Position numbers and translations under genes: made by a program
Source of the DNA: a virus
Length of the DNA stretch: 36,859 nucleotides
Reading direction: 5' to 3' (one strand)
IMG/VR virus record: IMGVR_UViG_3300023184_000301
Coordinates: 1 to 36,859 of that record
Part shown: piece by piece, positions 24,944 through 32,086 of the stretch
Layout: each line of letters opens with the position of its first letter
Position numbering within the stretch: the stretch's first letter is position 1
The notes under the pieces: model-generated
Told to the model about the DNA's origin: nothing
The model's database searches: none
What the model saw: only the letters and a program-made list of their open reading frames with translations

Positions 24944-25875
24944 TACATGCCACCCCCACCAATAAATGACATACGGGGGACTAATCGCAAAGTAGCTTTT
25001 TCATGGTCTTCGCCTGCTGCAAGTTTGTACTGCTCTTCATAAACTGCCTTAAGCATCTCCAGCCGGCCCATCAATTCTGGAACCTTCATGGCTATGTAGT
25101 AAGCCAAACCAGCCGTTACAGCAGGCAAAAACCTGAAATTCATGTCCGCTGTTTCAACACCTTTGCCGGCATCTTGAACACGGCGTAGTCGGTAGTAAAC
25201 AAACTGATAAGTCTGTGAACCATCAGGAGTAGGCCAAACTGTGATAGCAGGTAACTGCGGAACATTAACAGCTGTTAAAGTTGTATGTGAGGCGGCGGTT
25301 GTATTGTTCTGTCCACGAAACACTCCACCTAGGGTATTCCCTGATATGTAGGTATAGTAGATATCTTCATTGTCCAGCCGGATGTAGCCAGATCCAGCCA
25401 GATCAACAACAGTACTCAGGGTAATTGAGTCAGCCGTAGCTGTAATAGCGCCGTTTAAAGTGGCAGTAGTGGGGCCAACTTCACCAGACAAGCGCTGTAT
25501 CCATACTTGGATTGGACGCCCCTGGACCAGCTTGTTTGGAATGGTGGCGTAGGTTGATACGCTAATCCTGGTAATGCTCAAGTCAGACTGGGTAGATGCT
25601 ACGTTTGGCTGGGTCCGAATGACATGGTCAAGTAGGTCAATCGTGTCAGTTGGTAGAGCGTAAGTATTAAGACCCTGAGTTAGGGTAATAGTACCAGTCT
25701 CAATGGTCCACATATTTAGACCACGATTAGCCCACTCTATGGTCATCAAGTTAAGTGATCTACGCGCTGTACGCAAATCATAACCAGAACGCATCTCACG
25801 CCCAGCCCGCTCCCAAGCCTCTTCAGCAAGTTCCGTAAACTCTAGGTTAAAGGCTGTGGTTCCGGTAGTGGACAT
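24943..25875 (-). CDS. Head-tail adaptor-type protein (P22 gp4-like role) with inserted beta module
   Basis: 310 residues. The N-terminal helices (FTELAEEAWERAGREMRSGY and TARRSLNLMTIEWANRGLNM) and the C-terminal helical part (MKVPELMGRLEMLKAVYEEQ) are those of portal-binding adaptors. A beta insert at about 137-204 contains NEDIYYTYISGNTLGGVFRG and resembles the module in the protein at 12016-12891. It would dock beneath the portal and extend the DNA channel. A second, shorter adaptor-like gene lies downstream, so one may be the adaptor and the other a nozzle or second ring. Assignment rests on helix pattern and position. Confidence 0.8.
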   Translation of the reverse strand: MSTTGTTAFNLEFTELAEEAWERAGREMRSGYDLRTARRSLNLMTIEWANRGLNMWTIETGTITLTQGLNTYALPTDTIDLLDHVIRTQPNVASTQSDLSITRISVSTYATIPNKLVQGRPIQVWIQRLSGEVGPTTATLNGAITATADSITLSTVVDLAGSGYIRLDNEDIYYTYISGNTLGGVFRGQNNTTAASHTTLTAVNVPQLPAITVWPTPDGSQTYQFVYYRLRRVQDAGKGVETADMNFRFLPAVTAGLAYYIAMKVPELMGRLEMLKAVYEEQYKLAAGEDHEKATLRLVPRMSFIGGGGM

Positions 25876-25887
25876 AACTGATCCAGT

Positions 25888-26061
25888 TTATTTCATGCCC
25901 TTGAGAGTCTCTGCAAGACGCGCTCTTTTGCCCATTAAGCCAGGTTTCTTGGCTGCTGATTTTAACTTAGACGCAGGGATAGTTTCACCCTTTTTTACGC
26001 CTAAGCTTTTACGCAAAGAGCCTGGTTTCTTGATAGCATTTTGTATCCATTTTTCAGCCAT
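25888..26061 (-). CDS. Short basic protein (57 aa)
   Basis: A 57-residue frame read from the sequence: ATG at 26061 to TAA at 25888. It encodes MAEKWIQNAIKKPGSLRKSL, then VKKGETIPASKLKSAAKKPG and RARLAETLKGMK. It overlaps the preceding gene by eight bases and ends 12 bases before the adaptor-type gene. It is strongly basic and helical. I recall similar KKPGSLRKSLGVKKGE proteins in other phages; function unknown, possibly DNA-binding or capsid-internal. The conserved-looking sequence and tight packing support a real gene despite its size. Confidence 0.78.
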   Translation of the reverse strand: MAEKWIQNAIKKPGSLRKSLGVKKGETIPASKLKSAAKKPGLMGKRARLAETLKGMK

Positions 26062-26305
26062 TTTTTGCCATCCTCATGTTATCAATCAAATTTGGATATG
26101 GGCGACCAGCAGCTTTTGCAGCAGCTTTTGCCTTAGCTTTTTTTGCAGGAGAAAGCTTAGTGTGTTTTTTAGCCGGATTAGGTTTATCCCACACTTCACC
26201 ACCTTTAGCGTACTCAGTAAAATCAGTGTTGTCCCGGCGCGCCTTACGCACACCTTTAGGCATTTTGGATGGGGAAATATCACCCATTCCTCGGCTTGCC
26301 ATCAT
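26054..26305 (-). CDS. Small basic Lys/Ala-rich protein
   Basis: 83 residues starting MMASRGMGDISPSKMPKGVR, with YAKGGEVWDKPNPAKKHTKL and a Lys/Ala helix (SPAKKAKAKAAAKAAGRPYP) that looks like histone H1 or other DNA-neutralising tails. The ATG at 26305 is six bases from AGGAG. It overlaps the 57-residue gene. A DNA-binding or virion-internal role is plausible from charge only. Confidence 0.68.
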   Translation of the reverse strand: MMASRGMGDISPSKMPKGVRKARRDNTDFTEYAKGGEVWDKPNPAKKHTKLSPAKKAKAKAAAKAAGRPYPNLIDNMRMAKNG

Positions 26306-26314
26306 GCTAATCTC

Positions 26315-26521
26315 CTAGCAAATCTTGCAGTTAGTCTTGCCGCGCTGGGCTATACCATCCGCGCGAGAAGAAACAGATCCACCTTTAGCCATTTTCTTTA
26401 CAGGTTCATCTACAGGAACCGAGTCAGGATAAATGGGTGGTTTTGGTTTTGGCACAGGCTTAGCCTTCTTAGCTACTGGCTCATCTACCGGCACGGAATC
26501 TGGATATTTAACATCAGCCAT
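26315..26521 (-). CDS. Small basic protein with duplicated YPDSVPVDEPV and SSRADGIA motif
   Basis: 68 residues. YPDSVPVDEPV occurs twice (residues 6-16 and 31-41), separated by a Lys/Pro linker (AKKAKPVPKPKPPI). The C-terminus has GGSVSSRADGIAQRGKTNC, the same motif as the end of the gene just upstream. The DNA copies of the duplicated part differ at several wobble positions. AAGGATTAATC precedes the ATG. Function unknown. Confidence 0.7.
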   Translation of the reverse strand: MADVKYPDSVPVDEPVAKKAKPVPKPKPPIYPDSVPVDEPVKKMAKGGSVSSRADGIAQRGKTNCKIC

Positions 26522-26530
26522 GATTAATCC

Positions 26531-27013
26531 TTAGCAGGCTTTGCCGCCCTTGTTCATCTTAATCATGGTGCCTTTGGTCTTGCCTTTAGAAGCAATACCA
26601 TCAGCGCGGGAAGAAGCTGAACCACCAGCAGACATTTTTGTCATGCCGCCTTTTTTCATCATCATTTGTTTCTTGTCTAGTGCCATGTCAGCTTTAGAGC
26701 CTTCTTTCATGCCCTTTTTCTCTACGTCCTTGCCGGACTTTTCAAAAGCAGCCATGCCACCTTTTTTCATGCCGCCAGCCATAGGAGCAGCCATAGGGGC
26801 CATAGCAGCACGTTTACGAGCCATCATCATTTGTAAAACACGAGGATCCATTTTTGTAGCCATAGTATCACCACCTTTAGAAAATTTGCGGCCTTTATCC
26901 GCGTTTGCAAAATCTTGCCCTACTTTTTGAGGGACTCCTACTTTCTTAGCAAACGATGGCGAGTGAGCTATCGCTTCCATGAAATTGTGTTGTTTCTTGC
27001 TACTGGACGGCAT
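26531..27013 (-). CDS. Basic Met/Lys/Gly-rich protein with SSRADGIA motif
   Basis: 160 residues. The N-terminus (MPSSSKKQHNFMEAIAHSPS then FAKKVGVPQKVGQDFANADK) resembles small phage proteins of the DUF3008 type. The middle is Met/Ala/Lys-rich (MMMARKRAAMAPMAAPMAGG) with repeated KKGGM. The end has GGSASSRADGIASKGKTKG. The ATG overlaps the stop of the XhlA-like gene by one base. It is highly basic; binding to DNA or to the capsid interior is a guess. Confidence 0.7.
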   Translation of the reverse strand: MPSSSKKQHNFMEAIAHSPSFAKKVGVPQKVGQDFANADKGRKFSKGGDTMATKMDPRVLQMMMARKRAAMAPMAAPMAGGMKKGGMAAFEKSGKDVEKKGMKEGSKADMALDKKQMMMKKGGMTKMSAGGSASSRADGIASKGKTKGTMIKMNKGGKAC

Positions 27014-27252
27014 TATTTATTCCACCAATGTAGTACTTGCATAACCCCTGCGCCAATAGCCCCGGCGACTCCCCCAACTGCTAGAAGCATTTTCCAGCCA
27101 CCTTTGGCTTCGGACAGAGTTTTATCAATGTCAACAAGCATTTTCTTAATATCATTTATGTCCGCAGCCATCTTGTCCATATCTGATTGCAGATGCGCAA
27201 TGTCAGAAGCATGGGTAGCTAGTTCACGGGCAGTTTGTATTGCATCTTCCAT
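27013..27252 (-). CDS. XhlA-like / holin-like coiled-coil membrane protein
   Basis: 79 residues: an amphipathic coiled coil (1-50, with HLQSDMDKMAADINDIKKML) followed by one membrane segment at about 52-75 (WKMLLAVGGVAGAIGAGVMQ) and a short WWNK end. This architecture matches haemolysin XhlA-like phage membrane proteins, some of which help lysis. It is far from the lysis cassette at 15-17 kb, so it may instead be a virion membrane-contact protein. Confidence 0.72.
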   Translation of the reverse strand: MEDAIQTARELATHASDIAHLQSDMDKMAADINDIKKMLVDIDKTLSEAKGGWKMLLAVGGVAGAIGAGVMQVLHWWNK

Positions 27253-27253
27253 A

Positions 27254-27508
27254 TCAGCATTTCCATCTAGCTAGTGAAGCAGCCTTACGGGTAGGCTTGC
27301 CTTTTTCATCTTTCATTGGTCCTGGCATACCAGACATACGGGCGCAGAATGATTTCTTGCGAGGGCCGCCTTCTGGCTGCGGAGCCTTCAGATTAGACCC
27401 TGTAGCTGCGTTGTACTTGGCCCTACCTTTGGCAGTAAGCCCAGCCCCTTTGGAGACCGGCAGCTTCTCGCCGCGACCTACTGCAAGGGATGGAGCTTTC
27501 TTAGCCAT
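27254..27508 (-). CDS. Small basic DUF6321-like protein
   Basis: 84 residues from ATG 27508 (MAKKAPSLAVGRGEKLPVSK). An alternative start at 27541 would overlap the upstream gene by 41 bases and adds no recognisable sequence. GLTAKGRAKYNAATGSNLKA and RKKSFCARMSGMPGPMKDEK are strongly conserved in a phage family I recall as DUF6321. It contains two Cys and ends RWKC. Function is unknown; it is basic and usually sits among virion genes. The start overlaps the previous stop by eight bases. Confidence 0.82.
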   Translation of the reverse strand: MAKKAPSLAVGRGEKLPVSKGAGLTAKGRAKYNAATGSNLKAPQPEGGPRKKSFCARMSGMPGPMKDEKGKPTRKAASLARWKC

Positions 27509-27794
27509 AGAACACCGTAATTCCTGTAACAGAACCAACACTTAATGTTAGATACAGCCCAGTAGATGCCAAAATACCCTCACCGGGGACAAATACAGAA
27601 AAAGTATTTGGCGTCCCAAGGCTTGCTATATCCATAGTATAAAGAACAGGAGCAGAAGAACCGCCATCTCTAATTTCAAATGTTGCGGCTGTGCTTGCTT
27701 GGGGGCTAACAATAAAACCTTTAAGGCGTGTACGTCCTACATAATAAGAACCTGCTGCACTCAGGTGGGCGCTTTTAACGTCTGTCTGCATCAT
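27501..27794 (-). CDS. Small beta-rich virion protein
   Basis: 97 residues from ATG 27794, seven bases after AGGAG (a TTG at 27800 and an ATG at 27791 are alternatives). The pattern AAGSYYVGRTRLKGFIVSPQ, FEIRDGGSSAPVLYTMDIAS, and PGEGILASTGLYLTLSVGSV suggests a jelly-roll-like decoration or fibre-knob domain. I recall similar short proteins after capsid genes in aquatic phages. It is preceded immediately by a stable UUCG hairpin. Confidence 0.75.
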   Translation of the reverse strand: MMQTDVKSAHLSAAGSYYVGRTRLKGFIVSPQASTAATFEIRDGGSSAPVLYTMDIASLGTPNTFSVFVPGEGILASTGLYLTLSVGSVTGITVFYG

Positions 27795-27812
27795 AATCAA
27801 TCTCCTATAAAG

Positions 27813-27830
27813 CAGGGGCCGAAGCCCCTG
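27813..27830 (-). terminator. UUCG hairpin between two small structural genes
   Basis: Read on the minus strand, CAGGGGC-TTCG-GCCCCTG is a perfect seven-base stem with a UUCG loop, lying between the stop at 27838 and the Shine-Dalgarno at about 27800. The following bases (CTTTAT) make only a weak U-tract, so it may be a partial terminator, a processing or stability element, or a control of the next ribosome site. Confidence 0.6.
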
Positions 27831-27837
27831 AGATTAA

Positions 27838-28362
27838 TTAAGCAGAGGCAGGAACTTGCGAGCCATCAGAGTTGGCTACAGCATACACAATAGTGTACTG
27901 AACAGTGCCAGCGGTAACAGCAGCAACTGTAGGAGTCAATGTAGCAATAACCTTAACATCGGTAGAGCCAACGCCTGCGCCATTAGGAGATGCAGTAGTA
28001 GCAGCACCAGCCCAGTTAACCAGTTTGGAAGCCGCATTGGTATTGGCTAAACGGCCTTGGGAAGTGATGTCGGTGGATGCCCAGTACAAGGCGGCAGTAG
28101 TGCCATCACCCAGCGTCAAGTTAGCTGCGGTAGATCCAGTAAATGCAACCAAGGTATCAATAAAAATACTGACAATTTGCGCGCCAGCAGGGATTACACA
28201 AATGGTATCAGTGGTAGCAGAAGCTGCCTGACCAGTGTAGTCTTTCTTGAAGGTTTGAGATACCAGCGTTGCGCCAGTATTGCGGATGGAACCAACGGTA
28301 GTGCCGGTGGTGTTTTTAACAGTTCCGAGCAGCCAAGGGCCAAGGTGAGTTGCGAATCCCAT
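27838..28362 (-). CDS. Beta-rich virion protein after the capsid gene
   Basis: 174 residues from ATG 28362 (MGFATHLGPWLLGTVKNTTG), chosen because AAGGAATTTATC precedes it; the ATG at 28431 has no good site and adds 23 residues of unlikely sequence. The protein is Thr/Ala/Ser/Val-rich with segments typical of phage head or neck structural proteins (VIPAGAQIVSIFIDTLVAFT, TLGDGTTAALYWAS). It is the first gene after the capsid terminator. No motif gives a precise role. Confidence 0.78.
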   Translation of the reverse strand: MGFATHLGPWLLGTVKNTTGTTVGSIRNTGATLVSQTFKKDYTGQAASATTDTICVIPAGAQIVSIFIDTLVAFTGSTAANLTLGDGTTAALYWASTDITSQGRLANTNAASKLVNWAGAATTASPNGAGVGSTDVKVIATLTPTVAAVTAGTVQYTIVYAVANSDGSQVPASA

Positions 28363-28452
28363 GATAAATTCCTTAACATACAAGTAAAGTGCATCAATCG
28401 GTATGTCGTCAGCCGGGACTGTTTGATGCACCGGAAAGCCCGGATTAGCTGC

Positions 28453-28482
28453 AATATATCACAGTTTTAAACAAGTGTGCAA
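28453..28482 (-). promoter_or_regulatory. Possible promoter after the capsid terminator
   Basis: On the minus strand, TTGCAC is followed 18 bases later by TATATT, close to a -10 box; the -35 match is poor (three of six). It lies between the capsid terminator and the gene starting at 28362, where a promoter would restart transcription. Weak support. Confidence 0.3.
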
Positions 28483-28508
28483 ATAAAAAGGGCCCCCGAA
28501 GGAGCCCT
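28482..28508 (-). terminator. Rho-independent terminator after the major capsid gene
   Basis: On the minus strand, AGGGCTCC-TTCG-GGGGCCCT forms an eight-base stem (one G-U pair) with a UUCG loop, followed by TTTTATTT. It lies 19 bases beyond the capsid stop. Some read-through would be expected unless the weak promoter just beyond is used. Confidence 0.85.
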
Positions 28509-28527
28509 CTTTAACAAACCCTAAGGT

Positions 28528-29439
28528 TTAGGAAGCGCCTGCGGAGGCGTACATACCCAGAGGATCGGACCAGCCGAAGCTGTAACGCTCACGAGCTTTG
28601 TAACGGACGTTGCCGGTATCAAAGTCGCCGTCCATACCAGTGGACAGAGGAGTACGAACAAAGTGCTTCATGCCGTTAGGAACGTCAGTGGTCAAATACC
28701 AGCCGTTCGTGTCGGTCAAGAAGTGGTTCTTCGTGTAGCCGCCAGGGATCGAACCGTTGTTCTTCAAAGCGTTGACATCATTGTCAGTGGTGCCGACGCG
28801 GAGTTCGGTTTCCAACAGACGGGTGGCAACGAATTGCAGAGCCGGAGGAACAATCAGCTTCTTTGGCTTAGCAGCGATTAACAAACCACGCTCATCAGTC
28901 CACAGAGAGATTTGAATAACTGCGTTTTCCAACGAAGTCTCATTCAAGTCAGCTGCGGTAGCAGGAACGTTGCTGTTGGTAGCACCAGACACCAGAGGGT
29001 GAGCGCTGTTAAACAACGATACGCCATCGCCACCTGGGTAGGCAGACGAGAAGCCGTTATTCAACACAGCAGCAGCTTTAACCTGCTTGGTGTATGCCAT
29101 AGCACGAGCCAGACCTTTGGTGTAACGAGCGGACAAGCTGTCATACAGATTGTCTTCAATTGCCTCTTCCGTCAGGGAGAAGCCCAAAGCAATGGTTTCG
29201 TGGTTGTAGCGGGCGGTCCAAGCTTCTTGAGCATTGTCATAAGCGATGGCAGAGCCCTCGTTCTTAACAGGTGCAGCAGAAAAGCCAGACAGTTTTGTTT
29301 CCTCTTCAAAAGAACGCTCAGAAGTCTCGGTTTCGTAGATTTCAGTGTGTTCTTGATCGTAGGTTTTATACTGCAGACCAAACAAGGCGTTAAGCCCAGG
29401 GAGCAACTCTTTAAGTAGCTGTGCGCGTGAAATAGCCAT
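28528..29439 (-). CDS. Major capsid protein (HK97-type fold likely)
   Basis: 303 residues. The N-terminal part (LLPGLNALFGLQYKTYDQEH) and the E-rich ETETSERSFEEETKLSGF segment are followed by core-like sequence: GFSLTEEAIEDNLYDSLSAR, SLFNSAHPLVSGATN, KLIVPPALQFVATRLLETEL and RTPLSTGMDGDFDTGNVRYK. The end (RERYSFGWSDPLGMYAS) is typical of capsid proteins related to the Mu gpT group. It has the strongest Shine-Dalgarno of the region (TAAGGAGT) and its own terminator, as expected of the most abundant protein. Scaffold and portal lie upstream in standard order. No protease is present nearby, so maturation by cleavage is not indicated. Confidence 0.9.
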   Translation of the reverse strand: MAISRAQLLKELLPGLNALFGLQYKTYDQEHTEIYETETSERSFEEETKLSGFSAAPVKNEGSAIAYDNAQEAWTARYNHETIALGFSLTEEAIEDNLYDSLSARYTKGLARAMAYTKQVKAAAVLNNGFSSAYPGGDGVSLFNSAHPLVSGATNSNVPATAADLNETSLENAVIQISLWTDERGLLIAAKPKKLIVPPALQFVATRLLETELRVGTTDNDVNALKNNGSIPGGYTKNHFLTDTNGWYLTTDVPNGMKHFVRTPLSTGMDGDFDTGNVRYKARERYSFGWSDPLGMYASAGAS

Positions 29440-29452
29440 TTTAAGTTACTCC

Positions 29453-30277
29453 TTATGCTACATAGTAGCGATGAGCGCCAAAGTTCAGTTTAACCAGAAC
29501 TTCAGGGCTTTGAACCAACACAACGGTGCCAGCAACTGCGGTAGTAACCGAAGTAATGGTCAGGGTCGTGCTACCAGTGGTAGTTACAGTCGATGCAGAA
29601 CTTAGCGTAGAGCCAGTAAATTGCAGTTGACCATTTACCAAGTTAAACACATCAGTACCAACAGGCAGTACTTGTCCAACAGTCAGGCCAGATACAACAA
29701 CCGAAGTTGCCGAAGCAGCGCCGCCAGACACATAAGTGCAGGAGGTGCTAATTTGGGTATCAGGAACCAGATTGAGGACACGGAAACCGCCGCCAGAAGT
29801 CGTAGCCGAAGCTGCAACAACAGCGCCTGAACCGTTACCAGTGGAAGCAGAACCAGTCAGGGTATTACCAGCCATGTTCACGCCAACCAGGATCGACGAA
29901 GCCGAGCCAATGGTAGTAGCAGAAGCGCCAGTAGTAACCGCACAACGGATAACTACATCAGGATCATCACCAATAATTGCAGTAATATCACCAGCAAGCA
30001 CGTTGCCTGGATAGTACTGAGCATATTGACGTTGCTTAGTGGTTGGGTTGGTGTAATAGCAGCCCAGGAACACGCCAACAGTAGTGTTGGTTGTGCTAAC
30101 AGGGTAAGTTGCAATCACAACATAACCAGCCGAAAGAGTGACTAAGTCACCATAGTACATAGCGGTACCGTAGTTATACTGGACCGGAAGGTTCCGGGTA
30201 GATCCAGCAAACACCTGACCGCCGATCAGGTTTACGGGTTTGTAACCGTAAGCTGCCGAGACAGTTGGATAAGCCAT
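29453..30277 (-). CDS. Probable head decoration / capsid-associated protein
   Basis: 274 residues starting MAYPTVSAAYGYKPVNLIGG, QVFAGSTRNLPVQYNYGTAM. The sequence is beta-prone and Thr/Ser/Ala/Val-rich, with two low-complexity stretches (about 117-160 and 190-255). I recall this N-terminus in proteins next to the capsid gene in marine and freshwater podoviruses. Between scaffold and capsid genes, a decoration or cement protein is the likeliest role. AGGAGTCCTTAA precedes the ATG. Confidence 0.75.
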   Translation of the reverse strand: MAYPTVSAAYGYKPVNLIGGQVFAGSTRNLPVQYNYGTAMYYGDLVTLSAGYVVIATYPVSTTNTTVGVFLGCYYTNPTTKQRQYAQYYPGNVLAGDITAIIGDDPDVVIRCAVTTGASATTIGSASSILVGVNMAGNTLTGSASTGNGSGAVVAASATTSGGGFRVLNLVPDTQISTSCTYVSGGAASATSVVVSGLTVGQVLPVGTDVFNLVNGQLQFTGSTLSSASTVTTTGSTTLTITSVTTAVAGTVVLVQSPEVLVKLNFGAHRYYVA

Positions 30278-30294
30278 TTAAGGACTCCTAAAAA

Positions 30295-30744
30295 TTAAAT
30301 ACCTTTTCCAAAGCTACTTGAAGATTTACTCTCCCTAAAGAGAGGCATCCGCGCATCGCTTTGACGCATAAGAGTATTGTCTACAGCCTCCATTTGAGCT
30401 ACATTTTGTTGTGCAAAGTAATTATTACGTTGTTCAACAAATTCCTCAGGAGTCTTGCAAAGCAATAATCCGCCAATCTCAATGTTGTCTTTGTATCGAC
30501 TTGTTGGATCAGCTAACAGTTTAAATCTGGGTTGCTCTTCGATTGGAACAGGCTCCCAATGCTCACGGAGTTTGGCCGAGAGATTACGGGGATCTGCTTG
30601 ATTCAAAGTTGAAACACGCACCCAACGATATTTGTACCCAGGTTGCTTGTCTGGTTCAGGAAGTAATTCAGCTGGAGCCCACTGCTTTGGGCGCTCAGTC
30701 ATCAGTCGTTCCTCAAGCTCACGCGGTTTTCTGTTTTCAGCCAT
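30295..30744 (-). CDS. Conserved protein between scaffold and capsid genes
   Basis: 149 residues from ATG 30744, six bases after GGAGG; the ATG at 30777 would overlap the scaffold gene further. It is polar and charged with YKYRWVRVSTLNQADPRNLS, REHWEPVPIEEQPRF and PEEFVEQRNNYFAQQN. The KYRWVRV...NLSAKLREHWEPV pattern recurs in phages at the same site. It probably takes part in head assembly or is a minor head protein, but no function is known to me. It overlaps the scaffold stop by eight bases. Confidence 0.75.
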   Translation of the reverse strand: MAENRKPRELEERLMTERPKQWAPAELLPEPDKQPGYKYRWVRVSTLNQADPRNLSAKLREHWEPVPIEEQPRFKLLADPTSRYKDNIEIGGLLLCKTPEEFVEQRNNYFAQQNVAQMEAVDNTLMRQSDARMPLFRESKSSSSFGKGI

Positions 30745-31657
30745 TTGCGGCCTCCAATTTAATTTTTTCGGCAGCAAATTGCTCCGGTGTTAAGTTAAAC
30801 TTCTTTGCCAAATTAAGTTCACCAGTGGTTAACCTAACTCGTTTTGCGGACGTAGTCCGTGTAGCTGGTGCAACCACCGAGCTTTTCCGGCTGGGCCGGT
30901 CATCTTGTTCCTCTTCGCTCTCAAATCTCTCTGGGAAGCGCTTACGGATTGTAGTATTTAGCCGATTGTAATACTCTTGCGATGATATCCTAACTCCCTC
31001 GCGCCGCATCTTCTCATGAAGACCCAGAGCCAAGCTAGTCATTTCCTCATCTTCCCCAAACCAAGGGTTTTCTTGTTGCCAAGCAACCGCAGAGGGATCT
31101 TTTGGAGCCTCTTGAGTACGGGGTTGAGGCGTTTGTACCACAGTTTCTTCGTCTTCAGTAGGCTGAGGACGGAAATTTCTTACTTTATCAATTTTTAATG
31201 TTGCTTCCGTAAGACGCTCCTGGGCTTCCATTACCTTATCAGTATCGCCTGAGTCATAGGCTTCCCGATAGGCTTTCTTGGCCTGATCAAGCTCCATCTC
31301 AACAGTTTTAGTAACTGAAAGAAGAACATTTTTTTCGCTGCTATTTAGGTTGGACTTGAGCCTTTTATTCTCATCCATTAACTTTTTAGCAAATTCCACA
31401 GCTTCGTTTTGCTCACGCACAGCCGTTTCTTTTTCTCTGCGCTCATCATGCGCAAGCTTCTTCATTTGAAGAAGTTTCTTTTTAACTTTGGTAGAGTAAT
31501 CCTCTAACTCATCGTTATAAAGATCTTCCTTAATCTTCTCAGGTAGCGGTGTTTTATTACGATCTTCATCAGGAGTTTTATCTTCTACCTCAACGATAAT
31601 TTTGTCGTCAAGATCTTTTGGGTCATCCTGCTCATCAGGAAATTTGTAATCAGACAT
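30737..31657 (-). CDS. Scaffold protein
   Basis: 306 residues, highly charged. The N-terminal 50 residues are acidic (MSDYKFPDEQDDPKDLDDKI), about 55-165 is a strong coiled coil, then a Pro/Gln/Thr linker, a conserved NPWFGEDEEMTSLALGLHEK segment, and a basic C-terminal tail (about 252-306) with RVRLTTGELNLAKKFNLTPE. An acidic coiled coil with a basic C-terminus next to portal and capsid genes is the standard scaffold design; the C-terminal part would contact capsid subunits. AAGGAGCCAAT precedes the ATG. Confidence 0.85.
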   Translation of the reverse strand: MSDYKFPDEQDDPKDLDDKIIVEVEDKTPDEDRNKTPLPEKIKEDLYNDELEDYSTKVKKKLLQMKKLAHDERREKETAVREQNEAVEFAKKLMDENKRLKSNLNSSEKNVLLSVTKTVEMELDQAKKAYREAYDSGDTDKVMEAQERLTEATLKIDKVRNFRPQPTEDEETVVQTPQPRTQEAPKDPSAVAWQQENPWFGEDEEMTSLALGLHEKMRREGVRISSQEYYNRLNTTIRKRFPERFESEEEQDDRPSRKSSVVAPATRTTSAKRVRLTTGELNLAKKFNLTPEQFAAEKIKLEAANG

Positions 31658-31666
31658 ATTGGCTCC

Positions 31667-32086
31667 TTATTTGCGGCGGATACCGCGTGGATCTTCAACT
31701 ACACCCTCGACTGAGTCATCGTTAATTACACGAAACTCTTTGCCGTGAATGATTAGCCGGGTTCCTGCGTGTGGTCTAACTAAGATAAAGTCGCCTGCTT
31801 TGCAGTATGGGCCAGAGGGGAATCGGGTTGCATCTTTATAGCAGTCCGGTCCTAAGTCCACAACGAACAATACCGTTGTTAATAGCTCTTCGTTACGAAT
31901 GGCTTCATCGGATTTAAGTAATCCAAGTTCACTTTCGTATTCTTTTTCCACTTCTGGAATTGCGCACAAAATGCGGTAGCCAGACGGCTTTGGTAGCTGC
32001 TTGGCTTTTTGTTCCGCGCCCTTGTTCAGTATCTGAGACAAGTCTACGGCCTTAATTAAATCTACATTTCCTTCACTCATCGTCAT
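31667..32086 (-). CDS. GroES-like co-chaperonin (Cpn10 family)
   Basis: 139 residues. Residues 34-43 (PSGYRILCAI), 76-83 (VDLGPDCY), 98-109 (GDFILVRPHAGT) and 117-130 (EFRVINDDSVEGVV) follow the order of GroES beta-barrel strands; the loop at about 46-70, acidic and variable, sits where the GroEL-binding mobile loop would be. It has about 40 residues more than host GroES, split between an N-terminal extension and this loop. By analogy with T4 gp31 it may help the host GroEL fold the capsid protein. It lies between portal and scaffold, which fits. ATG 32086 or 32080 may be the start. Not a close match by eye, hence moderate confidence. Confidence 0.75.
   Translation of the reverse strand: MTMSEGNVDLIKAVDLSQILNKGAEQKAKQLPKPSGYRILCAIPEVEKEYESELGLLKSDEAIRNEELLTTVLFVVDLGPDCYKDATRFPSGPYCKAGDFILVRPHAGTRLIIHGKEFRVINDDSVEGVVEDPRGIRRK

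Noticed and set aside
25856-26527. Plus-strand open frame of 223 codons
   Set aside because: It lies opposite four tightly packed minus-strand genes with good ribosome sites, has no Shine-Dalgarno and gives a Phe/Ser/Cys-rich sequence typical of an antisense frame of Lys-rich genes.
27838-28431. Longer version of the post-capsid gene from 28431
   Set aside because: The extra 23 residues lack a ribosome site and run towards the promoter/terminator region; ATG 28362 has AAGGAA at proper spacing.
28912-29418. Plus-strand open frame of 168 codons
   Set aside because: Antisense to the major capsid gene; no ribosome site or recognisable sequence.
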